Source: Vombatus ursinus | Taxonomy: Eukaryota; Chordata; Mammalia; Diprotodontia; Vombatidae | Assembly (NCBI RefSeq): GCF_900497805.2 | Contig: NW_020954576.1 | Coordinates: forward strand, 75,778,605-75,842,604 | Direction: 5' to 3' | Length of the DNA: 64,000 nucleotides | Shown: piece by piece, positions 10,131 through 19,300 of the stretch | Layout of the letters: each line of letters opens with the position of its first letter | How positions within the stretch are numbered: position 1 is the first letter of the stretch | Notes under the pieces: model-generated | What the model was told of the DNA's origin: nothing | Database searches by the model: none | What the model saw: the letters and a program-made list of their open reading frames with translations, nothing else | Position numbers and translations under genes: made by a program

Positions 10131-11655
10131 ATACTCAGTTGGGTATAGAAACCTATCTTACCCAACAGGGAAATAGGAGGGGAAGGGGATAAGATATATG
10201 GTGGGGGGAATTAAAGGGAGGGCAGATCAAGGGAGGCAACTGGTTAGATGCAAAATAAATTTTTGAGGAGGGATGGGATAAAAAGAAAGAGAAGGATAAA
10301 CAGAAGAAAATTGGATGGAGAGAAATACACAGTAATCATAACTCTGAATGTGAACAGGATAAGCTCACCCATAAACAGCAAAATGGATTAGAAACCATAA
10401 TCCAACAATGTGTTATTTACAACACACTTGAAACAGAAAGATATATACAGAATTAAAATAAAGGACTGGAGCAGAATCTATTATGCTTCAGCTGAAGTAA
10501 AAAAGACAGGGGTAACAGTCATGATCACAGACAAAACAAAAGCAAAAATAGACCTAATTGAAAGAGATAATCAGGGAAAACTACATTTTGCTAAAAGGCA
10601 CCGTAGACAATTAAGAATTATCAAAACTTTTTACAGTAAATTTCTCTGATAAAGGCCTCATTTCTCCAAGTATATAGGAAACTGAGTTAAATTTATAAAA
10701 ACAAGAGCCATTTCCCAGTGCATAAATGGTCAAAAGATATAAACGGGCAGTTTTTAGAAGAAGAAATCAAAGCTATCTATAATCCTATTGAAAAATGATC
10801 TAAATCACTATTGATAAGCGAAATGCAAATTAAAACAACTCTGAGATACCACCTCACACCTATCAGAAATGACAAATACTGGTAGGTTAATAAACTGTGG
10901 GTGGAGTTATGAACTGGTCCAATTATTTTGGAAAACAATTTGGAACTGTGCCCAAAGGGCTATAAAGCTCTGCATACCCTTTGACCCAGCAATACCACCA
11001 CTAGGTCTGTTCCCCAAAGTGATCAGAGAAAAAGGAAAAGGACTGATATTTACAAAAATATTTATAGCAACTCTTTTTGTGGTGGCAAGGAATTGGAAAT
11101 TGACGGGATGTTCATCAGTTGGGAAATGGTTGAGTAAGTTGTGACATATGATTATCATGGAGTATTATTGTGCTATAAGAAATGGCAATGGGAGATGGTG
11201 TCATAAGAAATATGACAAGACCTATATGGACTGATGCAAAGAGAAGTGAGAAGAACCGAGAGATCATTTTGCACAGTAATAGCAATGTTTTCATGATGAT
11301 CAACTGTGAGACTTGGCTACTCGGATTAATACAGTAATCCAAGACAATTCCAAAGGACCCATGATGAAAAACTGCTATTCATCTCCAGAGAGAGAACTAA
11401 TGAACTCTGAGTGCAAATTGAAGTATAATATTCTCTCTCTGTCTCTCTGTCTCTCTATCTCTGTCTCTATCTCCTTTCTTTCTTGCAGTATAACTCATGT
11501 GGGAATATGTTTTGCATGATTTCATATGTATAATTAATACAGTGCTTGTCTTCTCAGTGGGTGGGGAAGGGGTGGGAGGGAAAGGGAATGTGGAACTCAA
11601 AACTTCAAAAGGAAAGAATGTTAAAAATAAACAATAAATTTGTTAAAAATTAAAA

Positions 11656-11828
11656 AAAGAAATTATTTATTACCTTGTATATATTTTATATTGCTTACTT
11701 GCTTGCATATTATATGTGCCCCACCCCTCTGTAAAATGTAAACTACATGAAAGCAGAGATTCTTTTGCTTTTTCTCCTGGGCATCTAACATAGTACCCTG
11801 CTCATTTGCTGAATTAAATAGAATTAGG
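11656..11828 (+). mobile_element. L2 LINE 3' end, plus strand
   Basis: It shows CCTTGTATATATTTTATATT, then TGTAAACTACATGAAAGCAG and CATCTAACATAGTACCCTGC, matching the L2 terminus with substitutions. Confidence 0.6.
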
Positions 11829-11879
11829 CAAGATACTGAAGGATCCGAGGGGCAGGGATGTAGTTTTCATTTTTTCCTC

Positions 11880-12125
11880 TAACATTCATATTGAGCTTTA
11901 AGCTTTACAAAGTACTTTATGTATCATGCCTTATTTGATTTTCACAGCAAGCCTGGGAGGTAGGTACCATCATTATTCTCATTTTACAGCTCAGGAAACT
12001 TAGGTTGAGAGAGGTCAAATGCAGGTTCATGCAGTTAGGAGGTGTCTGGGGTAGGATTCAAACTCGTCTCCTGAATCTGTATCTAACTAGCCCACTATCC
12101 ACTAGGCCAATTTGCCTCCCAATAA
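11880..12125 (-). mobile_element. MIR-type CORE-SINE, minus strand
   Basis: The full inverted order is visible: TTATTTGATTTTCACAGCAA, CTCATTTTACAGCTCAGGAA, GGATTCAAACTCGTCTCCTG and CCACTATCCACTAGGCCAAT. Confidence 0.75.
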
Positions 12126-12679
12126 TAGAAGATGTAGATTTCAGGAAAGAAGGAACATAGGGGAAGTAAAAATATGAATAAGAAGATCTGATTGAATAGA
12201 GGATGTCAAAGAACAGGGTTTAGTTATCTGAGCTATGCCTTAAAATATTGGAACGATAGATTCCTTTCTAGGGACTAAATGTATCTCGTGAGTAATGGGA
12301 TGAATGCGTTGGCCAGACTTGTGAATGTGATCAAGGGGATTTTAACCTAAAAATGGAGGCTGCGGGAAAACGATTTCTAGATAAAACTGTAAGATTAGAT
12401 ATGTTGAAATATGAGGACTACATCACAATTGGTAATACATGGATATGACATTACCTGAAGAATAATACTGAAGGAGATACCCAGTAATTCATGGGAGAAA
12501 ATTAATTGTAAAGAGGTTCACAAACATTAACCATGGTCCCAGTTGTGTGGGACATAGGTAATAAAATTAACTTGAAATTTTAACATAAAGAGAAAAATGC
12601 AACCTCCCTGGACTCTTTTATGAGGAGGTGAGTTGTCTGCCACTTGTCACTGTGTTTAAAAAGTGGTAGAATGGCCATC
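12126..12679. other. EFCAB2 intron, no recognised feature
   Basis: No repeat, exon or RNA gene is recognised here. Confidence 0.45.
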
Positions 12680-12687
12680 CATTAGGA

Positions 12688-14111
12688 CAGGGCTTCTTAA
12701 ACTTTTTCCACTCATGACCCTTTTGTTTTGGCATTCGCATGGCCTGAGGCCATATACAGTCAAAGTGCACATGCTTTGTGTTCAGAACCAAGGCTGCAGT
12801 GAAGTTGCACATACAACACAGGCAAGGTTTGTAACAGTAATGGTTCCGCTTCTAGGAGTCAAGATGGTGGAGTAAGAAGTAAGTCACTCTCATCCTCCTT
12901 TATTGACCTCTGAACGCCCAGAAAATATCGACCCAGGAAAAACCCTGAGCCAGCAAAAAGACAGAGCACAGCAGTCTTGTAGCCCAGGAAGCTTGGGAGT
13001 TTGACGGGAAAGGCCCCTCTTGCTCTGGGGGACTGGAAGCAGTATAGGATGGGAAGAGTTCCAGCAAGCCAGCAGCAAGCCCTGCCTCAGCATACTGGGG
13101 GAGATCCTGAGACCTAGGTTGGTGGAGCAGGCAAGTGCCAACACTAGGACCCAAGAGCCTCAATATAGGCAGGGGAACTGGGAGACACCAGCTTGGAAAA
13201 CCACCACAGGTGATGGCATTCTTCAGCAGCCAAATCACCCAGTGCTTCAAAACAACTCTGGGAAGCACAACTCCAGGAGGCAAAACTCCAGGCTGACAGA
13301 TATCCACCAGCAGCAAAACATCGCTGTGGAAGGCCCGGGTGAGCAGGAGCCAAGCATTCAAATGCAAGGCCCAGGTGAGCAGGAAAAGAAGCTTGGGTAA
13401 GTGCCCCCTTAGCTCCAGCAGAAGAACTCAACTTTTTTTTTTTAAGCTAGGAAATAGGCAAACACCATGCACAGAAAGCAGAAATGGAGAATGACCATAG
13501 ATTCTTATTACGGGGAAAGGGAAGATCAAGGCACAAATTCAGAAGAGGATAACATTGTCAATATACTCACATCTGAAACCTCAAAGGGGAATATGAACTG
13601 GTCTCAAGTCCAAAAAGCCTTCTTAGAAGAGCTCAAAAAGGATTTTAAAAGTCAAATAAGAGAGGTAGAAGAAAAATTGGGAGAAGAAATGAGAGGTATG
13701 CAAGAGAGAGTCAATAGCTTGGAAAAGGAAGGTCAAAAATTAACTGTAGAAAACAAGTCCTTATAAAGTAGAATTGGCCAAATGGAAAAGGAGGCACAAA
13801 AACTCATTGAGGAGAAGAACTCCTTAAAAAGAAAAATGGGCCAAATGGAAAAGGAGGTACAAAATCTAATAGAAGAAGACAACTCCTTAAAAATTAGAAT
13901 AGGGCAAGTGGAAGCTAATGACTCTATGAGACAGCAAGAATCAGTCAAATAGAAACAAAAGAACACAGGTGAGAGCTGCCAGAAACACCTTGGATTCATT
14001 AAGTGTTTGATTTTTGATTAATTTTTGGTCATTGCACGTTCAGAAACCTTTTAGTTTTACCAAATTTTTCACAACCCCATATGAGGTCGTGACTCAGTTT
14101 AAGAAGTGCTG
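12688..14111. mobile_element. hAT DNA transposon with an L1 5' segment inside
   Basis: The ends are inverted repeats: CAGGGCTTCTTAAAC at the left, and GTTTAAGAAGTGCTG at the right, whose reverse complement is CAGCACTTCTTAAAC. An exact 8-bp duplication CATTAGGA flanks it at 12680-12687 and 14112-14119, the hAT signature. The inner hAT parts (12688-12852 and 13965-14111) contain no transposase. The middle is L1 5' sequence. It is either an L1 insertion later shortened or cargo captured before transposition. Confidence 0.85.
12853..13964 (+). mobile_element. L1 5' UTR and N-terminal ORF1 segment within the hAT element
   Basis: It starts TAGGAGTCAAGATGGTGGAG, like the full-length L1 start (GAGCCAAGATGGCGAGTG) seen reversed near 58150. 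ORF1 opens at 13467 with MHRKQKWRMTIDSYYGERED and continues into a coiled coil (EVEEKLGEEMRGMQERVNSL) to a TAA at about 13764. Homology continues past it until about 13964, in the middle of ORF1, where hAT sequence resumes. No L1 3' end or poly-A is present, which is unusual for an ordinary L1 insertion. Confidence 0.8.
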
Positions 14112-14173
14112 CATTAGGAAACCTAGAGAAGCAGTTCACTCGTGGAATAAAATGTTGGCCTAGCTGATGGCTA

Positions 14174-14431
14174 GGGGGCAGCTAAGTGGCCCTGTGGATA
14201 TAAATGTTGGGCCTGGAGTTAGGAAAACTCATCTTCTGAGTCCAAATATGACCTCAGACACTTACTAGCTGTGTGACCCTGAGCAAGCCACTTAACTCTG
14301 TTTGCCTCAGTTTTCTCATCTGTAAAATGAGCTGGAGAAGAAAATGGCAAACCACTCCAGTATCTTTGCCAAGAAATCCCCACATGGTGTCATGGAGACT
14401 TAGACACAACTGAAACAACTGAATAACAACC
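14174..14431 (+). mobile_element. Mar1-type SINE with RTE-derived tail, plus strand
   Basis: The head is GGGGGCAGCTAAGTGGCCCT, the body has CTAGCTGTGTGACCCTGAGC, and the tail is TGGCAAACCACTCCAGTATC ending in an ACAAC-type repeat. Imperfect 12-bp flanks AGCTGATGGCTA (14162-14173) and AGCTGATTTCTA (14432-14443) suggest a target duplication. Confidence 0.9.
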
Positions 14432-14667
14432 AGCTGATTTCTAAGATTCTTTTCCAACATTAATATTTTGTGATTGTCTAGAGCATGGCAAAGATTTTGT
14501 TCAGTGTTAGTCAATGAAAATAAACAATGCATTGTATCACACGTTAGTAATTTTAAGTTGGAAAATTATTTCTTTCAAGAAAAGAGAGCAAATAGTCTTT
14601 TTCTTTTCATAATCTAAAACCTGAAAAGGCTTCAGAAAGGATATTGTTAGTTCCTCTCCTTGATTCT

Positions 14668-14671
14668 GTGT

Positions 14672-14748
<77 letters not shown>
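14668..14748. repeat. Compound (TG)n(AG)n microsatellite
   Basis: An almost pure TG run passes directly into a pure AG run. It lies in the intron about 87 bases before the 43-nt EFCAB2 exon. Confidence 0.95.
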
Positions 14749-14749
<1 letters not shown>

Positions 14750-14834
14750 AATTTGATTTACTAGGGGCCCCTTAGCTAAAGTAAGCACAGCCACCTCCAA
14801 ATCATGGCACTTATATCTGATTGTATCATTACAG

Positions 14835-14877
14835 ATACAGACCAATTCCAGAAGATCTTCTTCTTCAAGCATTTGAG
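14835..14877 (+). CDS. EFCAB2: EFCAB2 (DRC8) short 43-nt exon
   Basis: The exon is flanked by an acceptor ending TTACAG and a donor GTATCT. Its first base completes the Arg codon split at the end of the preceding exon. It then reads YRPIPEDLLLQAFE and ends on a codon boundary. Human EFCAB2 has YRPIPEDVLLRAFE here. This is the linker and first helix of the third EF-hand. The acceptor has only a weak pyrimidine tract, and a compound TG/AG microsatellite ends about 87 bases upstream. The exon is far too short to stand out as an open reading frame and is recognised only by its neighbours and by similarity. Confidence 0.93.
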
Positions 14878-14975
14878 GTATCTAATCACTAGAGTTTTAA
14901 AATTCAAGTCATTAGTCAACTTGAAATTGACTTCTAAAACTGAAAAGGTCATACTTTTCTCTTATTTCCCTGTAG

Positions 14976-15042
14976 GTGTTAGATGCAGCTAAAGAGGGAT
15001 TTCTTACTAAAGAAGAGCTGATGAAGTATATGACTGAAGAAG
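14976..15042 (+). CDS. EFCAB2: EFCAB2 (DRC8) exon with EF-hand loop DAAKEGFLTKEE
   Basis: This 67-nt exon lies only 98 bases after the previous one. The acceptor is a good pyrimidine tract ending CTGTAG and the donor is GTAAAA. It reads VLDAAKEGFLTKEELMKYMT and then EE, leaving one base (phase 1). The loop DAAKEGFLTKEE has the Asp at position 1, Gly at 6, a hydrophobic residue at 8 and Glu at 12 of a canonical EF-hand. Position 3 is Ala rather than an oxygen ligand, so calcium binding may be weak. Human EFCAB2 reads VLDSAKRGFLTKDELIKYMT. The short intron upstream is intact, which argues against a processed copy. Confidence 0.93.
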
Positions 15043-15539
15043 GTAAAAATGATTTGCTACTTGTAAAAATCAATTTATATGAATATTAGTAATGCCAGTA
15101 ATAATTAAGTACAACAAAAGCTTTATTTGTCATTTGGTAACAACAGTTGGTGACAGTTGATAGAAAAATTAGTATTAAGTAATTCATGTTTCTCTAAGGT
15201 GAGCTTTCTCATTGCTTCTCTTATTTGTTCTCCCAGGACCTACATAAGAAAGAAGGAACAATGATTTATGCACATCTACACGATGATTTTGCACATCATT
15301 ATTTATTTAAACAGCCTGTGAGACAGAGAACCGTGGTTTTTCTCAAAATATTAGGAACAATAAATGCCAGCAAATAACTGTTAGAGGAGAATAGAAGTAT
15401 CTAATTTCCATAGTCTGACAGTTGATAAAATAACAGATAAGTTTTTTATGTATTTACACTTACTTAAACATCTCTCTTTTTGTAGAAAATAGACAAAGAT
15501 AAAAAAAATACCCGTGGCTCATAATTGCTTTGGGCAAGA
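15043..15539. other. EFCAB2 last intron, first part
   Basis: No repeat, exon or RNA gene is recognised here. Confidence 0.45.
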
Positions 15540-15805
15540 AGTCGGTTAGGGACTGGACCTGTGATGTCACTGAATTGTGATGTCATTGATAGAGAGAACT
15601 CTCCTACCAATGCAAGTTGGTACCTTCTCTGCAAACTATAGTTTTAGATCAGGCCTGTACAACCTGCATTGTGCAGGCCTGTTTTAGATAGTTGTTTAGA
15701 ACACTGAGAGAGTTAAGAAATTTGTCCAGTGTCATAGAAGTAGATGTCAGAAGTGAGACTTGAACTCAGGTCAATTTTCTGTCCACTGTGTTATGATGCG
15801 CCTTT
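15540..15805 (-). mobile_element. CORE-like SINE relic, minus strand, with a tiny hAT insertion
   Basis: The right part reads GTTAAGAAATTTGTCCAGTG, then GACTTGAACTCAGGTCAATT, which is inverted SINE wording. The left part (CCTACCAATGCAAGTTGGTA) seems to belong to the same old repeat. A 32-bp palindrome interrupts it at 15650-15681. Confidence 0.5.
15650..15681. mobile_element. 32-bp hAT remnant with exact 8-bp target duplication
   Basis: It begins CAGGCCTGTACAA and ends TTGTGCAGGCCTG, inverted copies with one mismatch. TTTTAGAT flanks it exactly at 15642-15649 and 15682-15689. The CAGG-start and 8-bp duplication are hAT features. Nearly the whole element is missing. Confidence 0.65.
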
Positions 15806-15823
15806 TGAGCAAGAAGATACTTC

Positions 15824-15915
15824 CCTCCCTTCCTCTCCCCTCCTTCTCTCTGTCTCTATCTGTCTCTCTGTATCTCTATATGGATACGGATACATCTCTC
15901 TCTCTCTCTAATCTA
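15824..15915. repeat. Polypyrimidine / (TC)n-rich low-complexity tract
   Basis: CT-rich sequence with short TCTC runs and TATC units. Confidence 0.75.
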
Positions 15916-16024
15916 CATGGTTATATTGAAATGGATATTCTCACATAGAGACAGAGACATACACACATACTCATATCCATAGCTATTTCTCTCTCCAGGT
16001 TGTCACAAAAGTCATCATTCAGTT

Positions 16025-16088
16025 GTGTGTGTGTGTGTGGGTGTGTGTGTGTGTTGGAAAGAGAGAGAGAGAGAAAGAGAGAGAGAGA
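16025..16088. repeat. Compound (GT)n(GA)n microsatellite
   Basis: A GT run interrupted by GGG passes through TTGGAAA into a GA-rich run. Confidence 0.9.
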
Positions 16089-16309
16089 ACTCATTTACCT
16101 GGTTAATTATATCTCCCAAGGCTAATATTAAAATTAGTTTGTACTTCCCAAGTTTAAGTAGCCTGATAGACATTGTCCTGAGATAACTGTCAACCTAGTC
16201 ATCTTCCATACAAAGTAAAAGCTTGGTCTCCATGCTTGGCTTAAAGGCATGTACTTGGAAAGATGTAAATTTAGCTTGTTGTCAGGTAGAAAGTCACTAA
16301 AAATTAAGA

Positions 16310-16430
16310 GTTTCCAAAAGTTGAATGGGATGCCTTATGATGTAATGGGTTCCCCCTCACTTGAGCTCTTTAAGCAAAGGTTAGATGACAACTTGTCAGG
16401 TACAACCATATAATTATTTGACTACTATTT
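16310..16430 (+). mobile_element. L3/CR1 LINE 3' UTR fragment
   Basis: TTCCCCCTCACTTGAGCTCT, AAGCAAAGGTTAGATGACAA and CTTGTCAGG match, in the opposite sense, wording in the L3/CR1 fragment at 21.3-23.8 kb. Confidence 0.5.
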
Positions 16431-17705
16431 TAAGTTCCTTAGGACTCAGGTCACATCCACTAAGATTCACATGGCAGTAGGTCTATTCTTTCACAGTCGG
16501 AAATAAGGCAGTTGTAGGAGCTCTGATATGAGTAACATATTTTTGTATATCTTTGTCTATTTTCTACAAAAATAGATAAGTTTAAATAAATGCAAATACA
16601 TAAAGGAGGACATTGACCTCCATCTAGGTTTTAAGAGTCCTGATGTGGCTTAAATTGTCTCTGAATTCTTGGGAAAGAAAAAACGTTGTTAAGACAAACC
16701 TATCGAAACCCCTTTGAGTCATTCTAGAACTGAGAATGCAAGTCAAATCTGGAAGACACTGTTTGTATTGGAAGTGACTTCAACTGAGGGTAAATGAACT
16801 CAGGCCCATTTCACCAAATCCACTAGTGCTCAGGGGTACTCTGGACACATCCCTGTATTCTTGTCTCTGGTATTAGTATTGAATACCACTTTAATTAGTT
16901 CATGGTCTTGCCAGAATTCTTCCCAGGGCCACTTTCCATCTTGGTGAAACCAACTTCCAGATGGCTCACATCTATTATCTGAAGCCAACTAAAACCTACA
17001 GATTCTCCATTCAGCTTTTTTAGTTTAATTGTGCAACAGTCCACTGAGCCAAGCTGAGACAATGAGAGTCATTTTGAAATGGTTGTCATGTGGCATCTCT
17101 CACTGGTATTAGCTCATATGTCTAAGATGGCAGACTCTTATTAAGGCACATTCAGAGACAGAATGTTCACATCCAAAAGTCTCAAATATGGCCCCATCAA
17201 CAAGATTTGCATAGAAGCCATGTGGTCTTCTATTCGTAGTCTTCTGAAACCTTACTTCTTAGATTCCATTTCCAGATGGGAGTTGCAATTTGATCTTTTG
17301 GCATTTTAGCAGCCTTGTTTAATGTAAGCTTATCTGGGAGTGATATCTTGATATCTTGCTTGTTGTTTCAGGTGAAATTATAAGCTCTGCAATTTCCTTA
17401 GACTATATTAGCTGATAAAGAAGACAGATCTGAATTCTAATAAGGAGAAAAGGGCAGAATAGAACCAGGCATAGAGGCATAGGTGACACACCAGGGAACA
17501 CTTTATGCCACAGTGCCCTGTTGAAAAACTCTGACACATGAGAACAAATGAAGTAGAATTATCTGGGATCCTATAGGCAGTTAAGCTTGGCATTGGCAGA
17601 CAGAGGAATGAAGAAAACCAAAGAATTGGAGATTAGATCATATATCTCTCACTCTATGATTCTATGAACTAAAATTGTTTTTTTTCCTTTCCTATTTTTT
17701 CCCAG
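16431..17705. other. EFCAB2 last intron, second part
   Basis: No convincing repeat, exon or RNA gene. The pyrimidine tract and branch region of the terminal exon lie at its right end. Confidence 0.45.
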
Positions 17706-17821
17706 GCGAGCCTTTTACACAGGAGGAAATGGAAGAAATGTTGTCTGCTGCACTTGATCCAGAAACAAACACAATTCAGTACAGAGACTATTTAGCAATG
17801 ATGGTGATAGATGAAAATTAA
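17706..17821 (+). CDS. EFCAB2: EFCAB2 (DRC8) terminal coding exon with stop codon
   Basis: The acceptor is a long pyrimidine run ending TTTCCCAG. The first two bases complete a Gly codon begun in the previous exon. The frame then reads EPFTQEEMEEMLSAALDPET and continues NTIQYRDYLAMMVIDEN before TAA at 17819-17821. Human EFCAB2 ends in the same way, in IDEN. The fourth EF-hand loop (DPETNTIQYRDY) has Asp at 1 but Tyr at 12 where Glu is normal, so it is probably structural rather than calcium-binding. The four exons in this window total 306 nt, or 101 residues plus stop, against about 160 residues in the short human isoform. No frameshift or premature stop is seen, and the gene looks functional. 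Confidence 0.94.
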
Positions 17822-18085
17822 AAGGTTTCATACATTTGATTATTTTCAGATTTTTAACTTATATTTCCTATTTCTGATTAATGGATATTAGTTTAGAAAA
17901 AAACTGGAAAAATGTTATATTTATAACTTAAAGCATTTATAGATATATGCAATTCTAAGAAATTTTTTAAGAAACACAAATGTCCTATGGACTTTTGCTA
18001 TAAAATTTTAGTATTTTACCTGAGAAGGATTTGTTTCTTCTCTATGAAAGTATAGACCACCATTAAAATATTGTTGAATTAATTA
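17822..18085 (+). other. EFCAB2: EFCAB2 3' UTR (probable extent)
   Basis: This AT-rich sequence directly follows the EFCAB2 stop codon. No further exon or open frame is seen. The end is set by the possible ATTAAA signal at 18062-18067. No AATAAA lies closer, so the real end could be further downstream. Confidence 0.5.
18062..18067 (+). promoter_or_regulatory. Candidate poly(A) signal ATTAAA for EFCAB2
   Basis: ATTAAA is the commonest variant of the AATAAA signal. It lies about 240 bases after the EFCAB2 stop. No clear GT-rich element follows within 40 bases, so this is only a candidate. Confidence 0.3.
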
Positions 18086-19077
18086 TGCGAAGACAATGGA
18101 GAATCACTGACTTGGCACAAGCCAAGCTATTCTGCCAGCTCTATGAGTGGCACAGAAGCCTATGATCTCCGATCAGTTAGTATGGGATGACAATTCCCAA
18201 AGAGATCATGGTGGGTGGGGGAAGTTGCAGTTCTCCCAGTGAGGTACAAACACCAAAGAGGGCTTACTTACCATGTTTCCTTTTTCATAAAGAAAAATTT
18301 CCATTTCTGACACACATCAGTAATGTTTCAATGTTTTCTTGTTTTCAGGTCATTTTAGGGCCATGATTGGCTAGATAAGATGGTAGAAGTAGGATCAGAA
18401 CGGTCATCTTTCTTATTTCCTCGTAAGATTTGGAATATTACCTGTGAGATCTCGTGTGCTACCATTAAAAAACAAAACAAAACCAAAACTCTTTCATCTG
18501 CACTGGGATGATTATTATTATGATTTTGGACATAGGGAAAAAAGCTTCCTAGATCTTCCTTATGCCTCAATTTAGGGGTGTGATGCAAAATAGTGAAATT
18601 GCATAGCAACAGATTGCACTCCCAAGAGAGAATCCCCAAAGGTACTCCGTTATCTTTAACTAACTTTGGCCACTGCCAAGTGGAATGCCCTTGAATCATT
18701 TTCTTTTGAAGAGGTCATTTGTTTTAAGGAATCATAGCTTTCCCTTGAGAGGCTGTATATGAAAACTAGCCTAGATTCTAGGATAGCTGAAATGTCGAGG
18801 TCTTAACATTGGAAAGAAAAGGCTTCACCTTACCATAACTTACTTATACATATATACATGCATAGATAAGTTCTTTAGAAAGCATTATCAGTTTTTTTTT
18901 TACATTCATAGAGGAATCATGGCAGTTGTAATTACAAAAATCCCAAATTGTAAATCCATCCTTATATGCATTATAAAAAAGGGGGATAGGGGCTAAAAAC
19001 TAGATATTATGAGATTCATTGTGGCAATCATAGGGTTTTTTGGGGGCGCTAATACCACCCCACAAAGATCCTTTGTA
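18086..19077. other. Sequence downstream of EFCAB2, no recognised feature
   Basis: No gene or confident repeat is seen. Two weakly AT-rich tracts are present (18460-18480 and 18840-18905). Confidence 0.45.
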
Positions 19078-19300
19078 GAGACAGTGAGGTGGTGCAGTGG
19101 ATAGAGCACTGAGCCTGAAGTCAGGAAGACCTGAGTTCAAATCTGGTCTCAGACACTTAACAACTACATGACTCTGGGCAAGTCATTTAACTGCTTTCTG
19201 CCTCAGTTTCCTCTTCTGTAAAATGAGGATAATAATAATACCTACCTCACAAGGTTATTGTGAGGACCAAATGAGATAATATATGTGTAAAGCACTTAGC
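19078..19300 (+). mobile_element. MIR/CORE-SINE, plus strand
   Basis: Head GTGGTGCAGTGGATAGAGCA, body CCTCAGTTTCCTCTTCTGTA, then TACCTACCTCACAAGGTTAT and GTAAAGCACTTAGC form a nearly full-length MIR-type unit. Confidence 0.82.

Larger units (their letters stand above)
7511..11655 (+). mobile_element. Internally deleted L1 LINE, plus strand, carrying a SINE and a solo LTR
   Basis: The order is 5' UTR (about 7511-7902), ORF1 from ATG at 7903, spacer, an ORF2 endonuclease fragment (10380-10650), a C-terminal ORF2 fragment (10710-11150) and a 3' UTR ending in A-rich sequence. ORF1 starts MSKQHKKNLTIKSYCG and has many stops and frame shifts through the coiled coil (about 8050-8400) and C-terminal domain (8470-9130). 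The ORF2 reverse transcriptase region is missing: the endonuclease part joins directly to the part encoding IREMQIKTTLRYHLTP-like sequence. It cannot move by itself. A SINE lies at 8776-8950 and an LTR at 9478-10130. Confidence 0.85.

Noticed and set aside
12900-13367. 155-codon minus-strand frame with Leu/Pro-rich product
   Set aside because: It is the antisense of an L1 5' UTR.
13020-13400. 126-codon plus-strand frame rich in Gln
   Set aside because: It is the L1 5' UTR read in sense, before the ORF1 start at 13467.
14537-14872. 111-codon minus-strand frame over the 43-nt EFCAB2 exon
   Set aside because: It runs through the TG/AG microsatellite and is antisense to a real exon.
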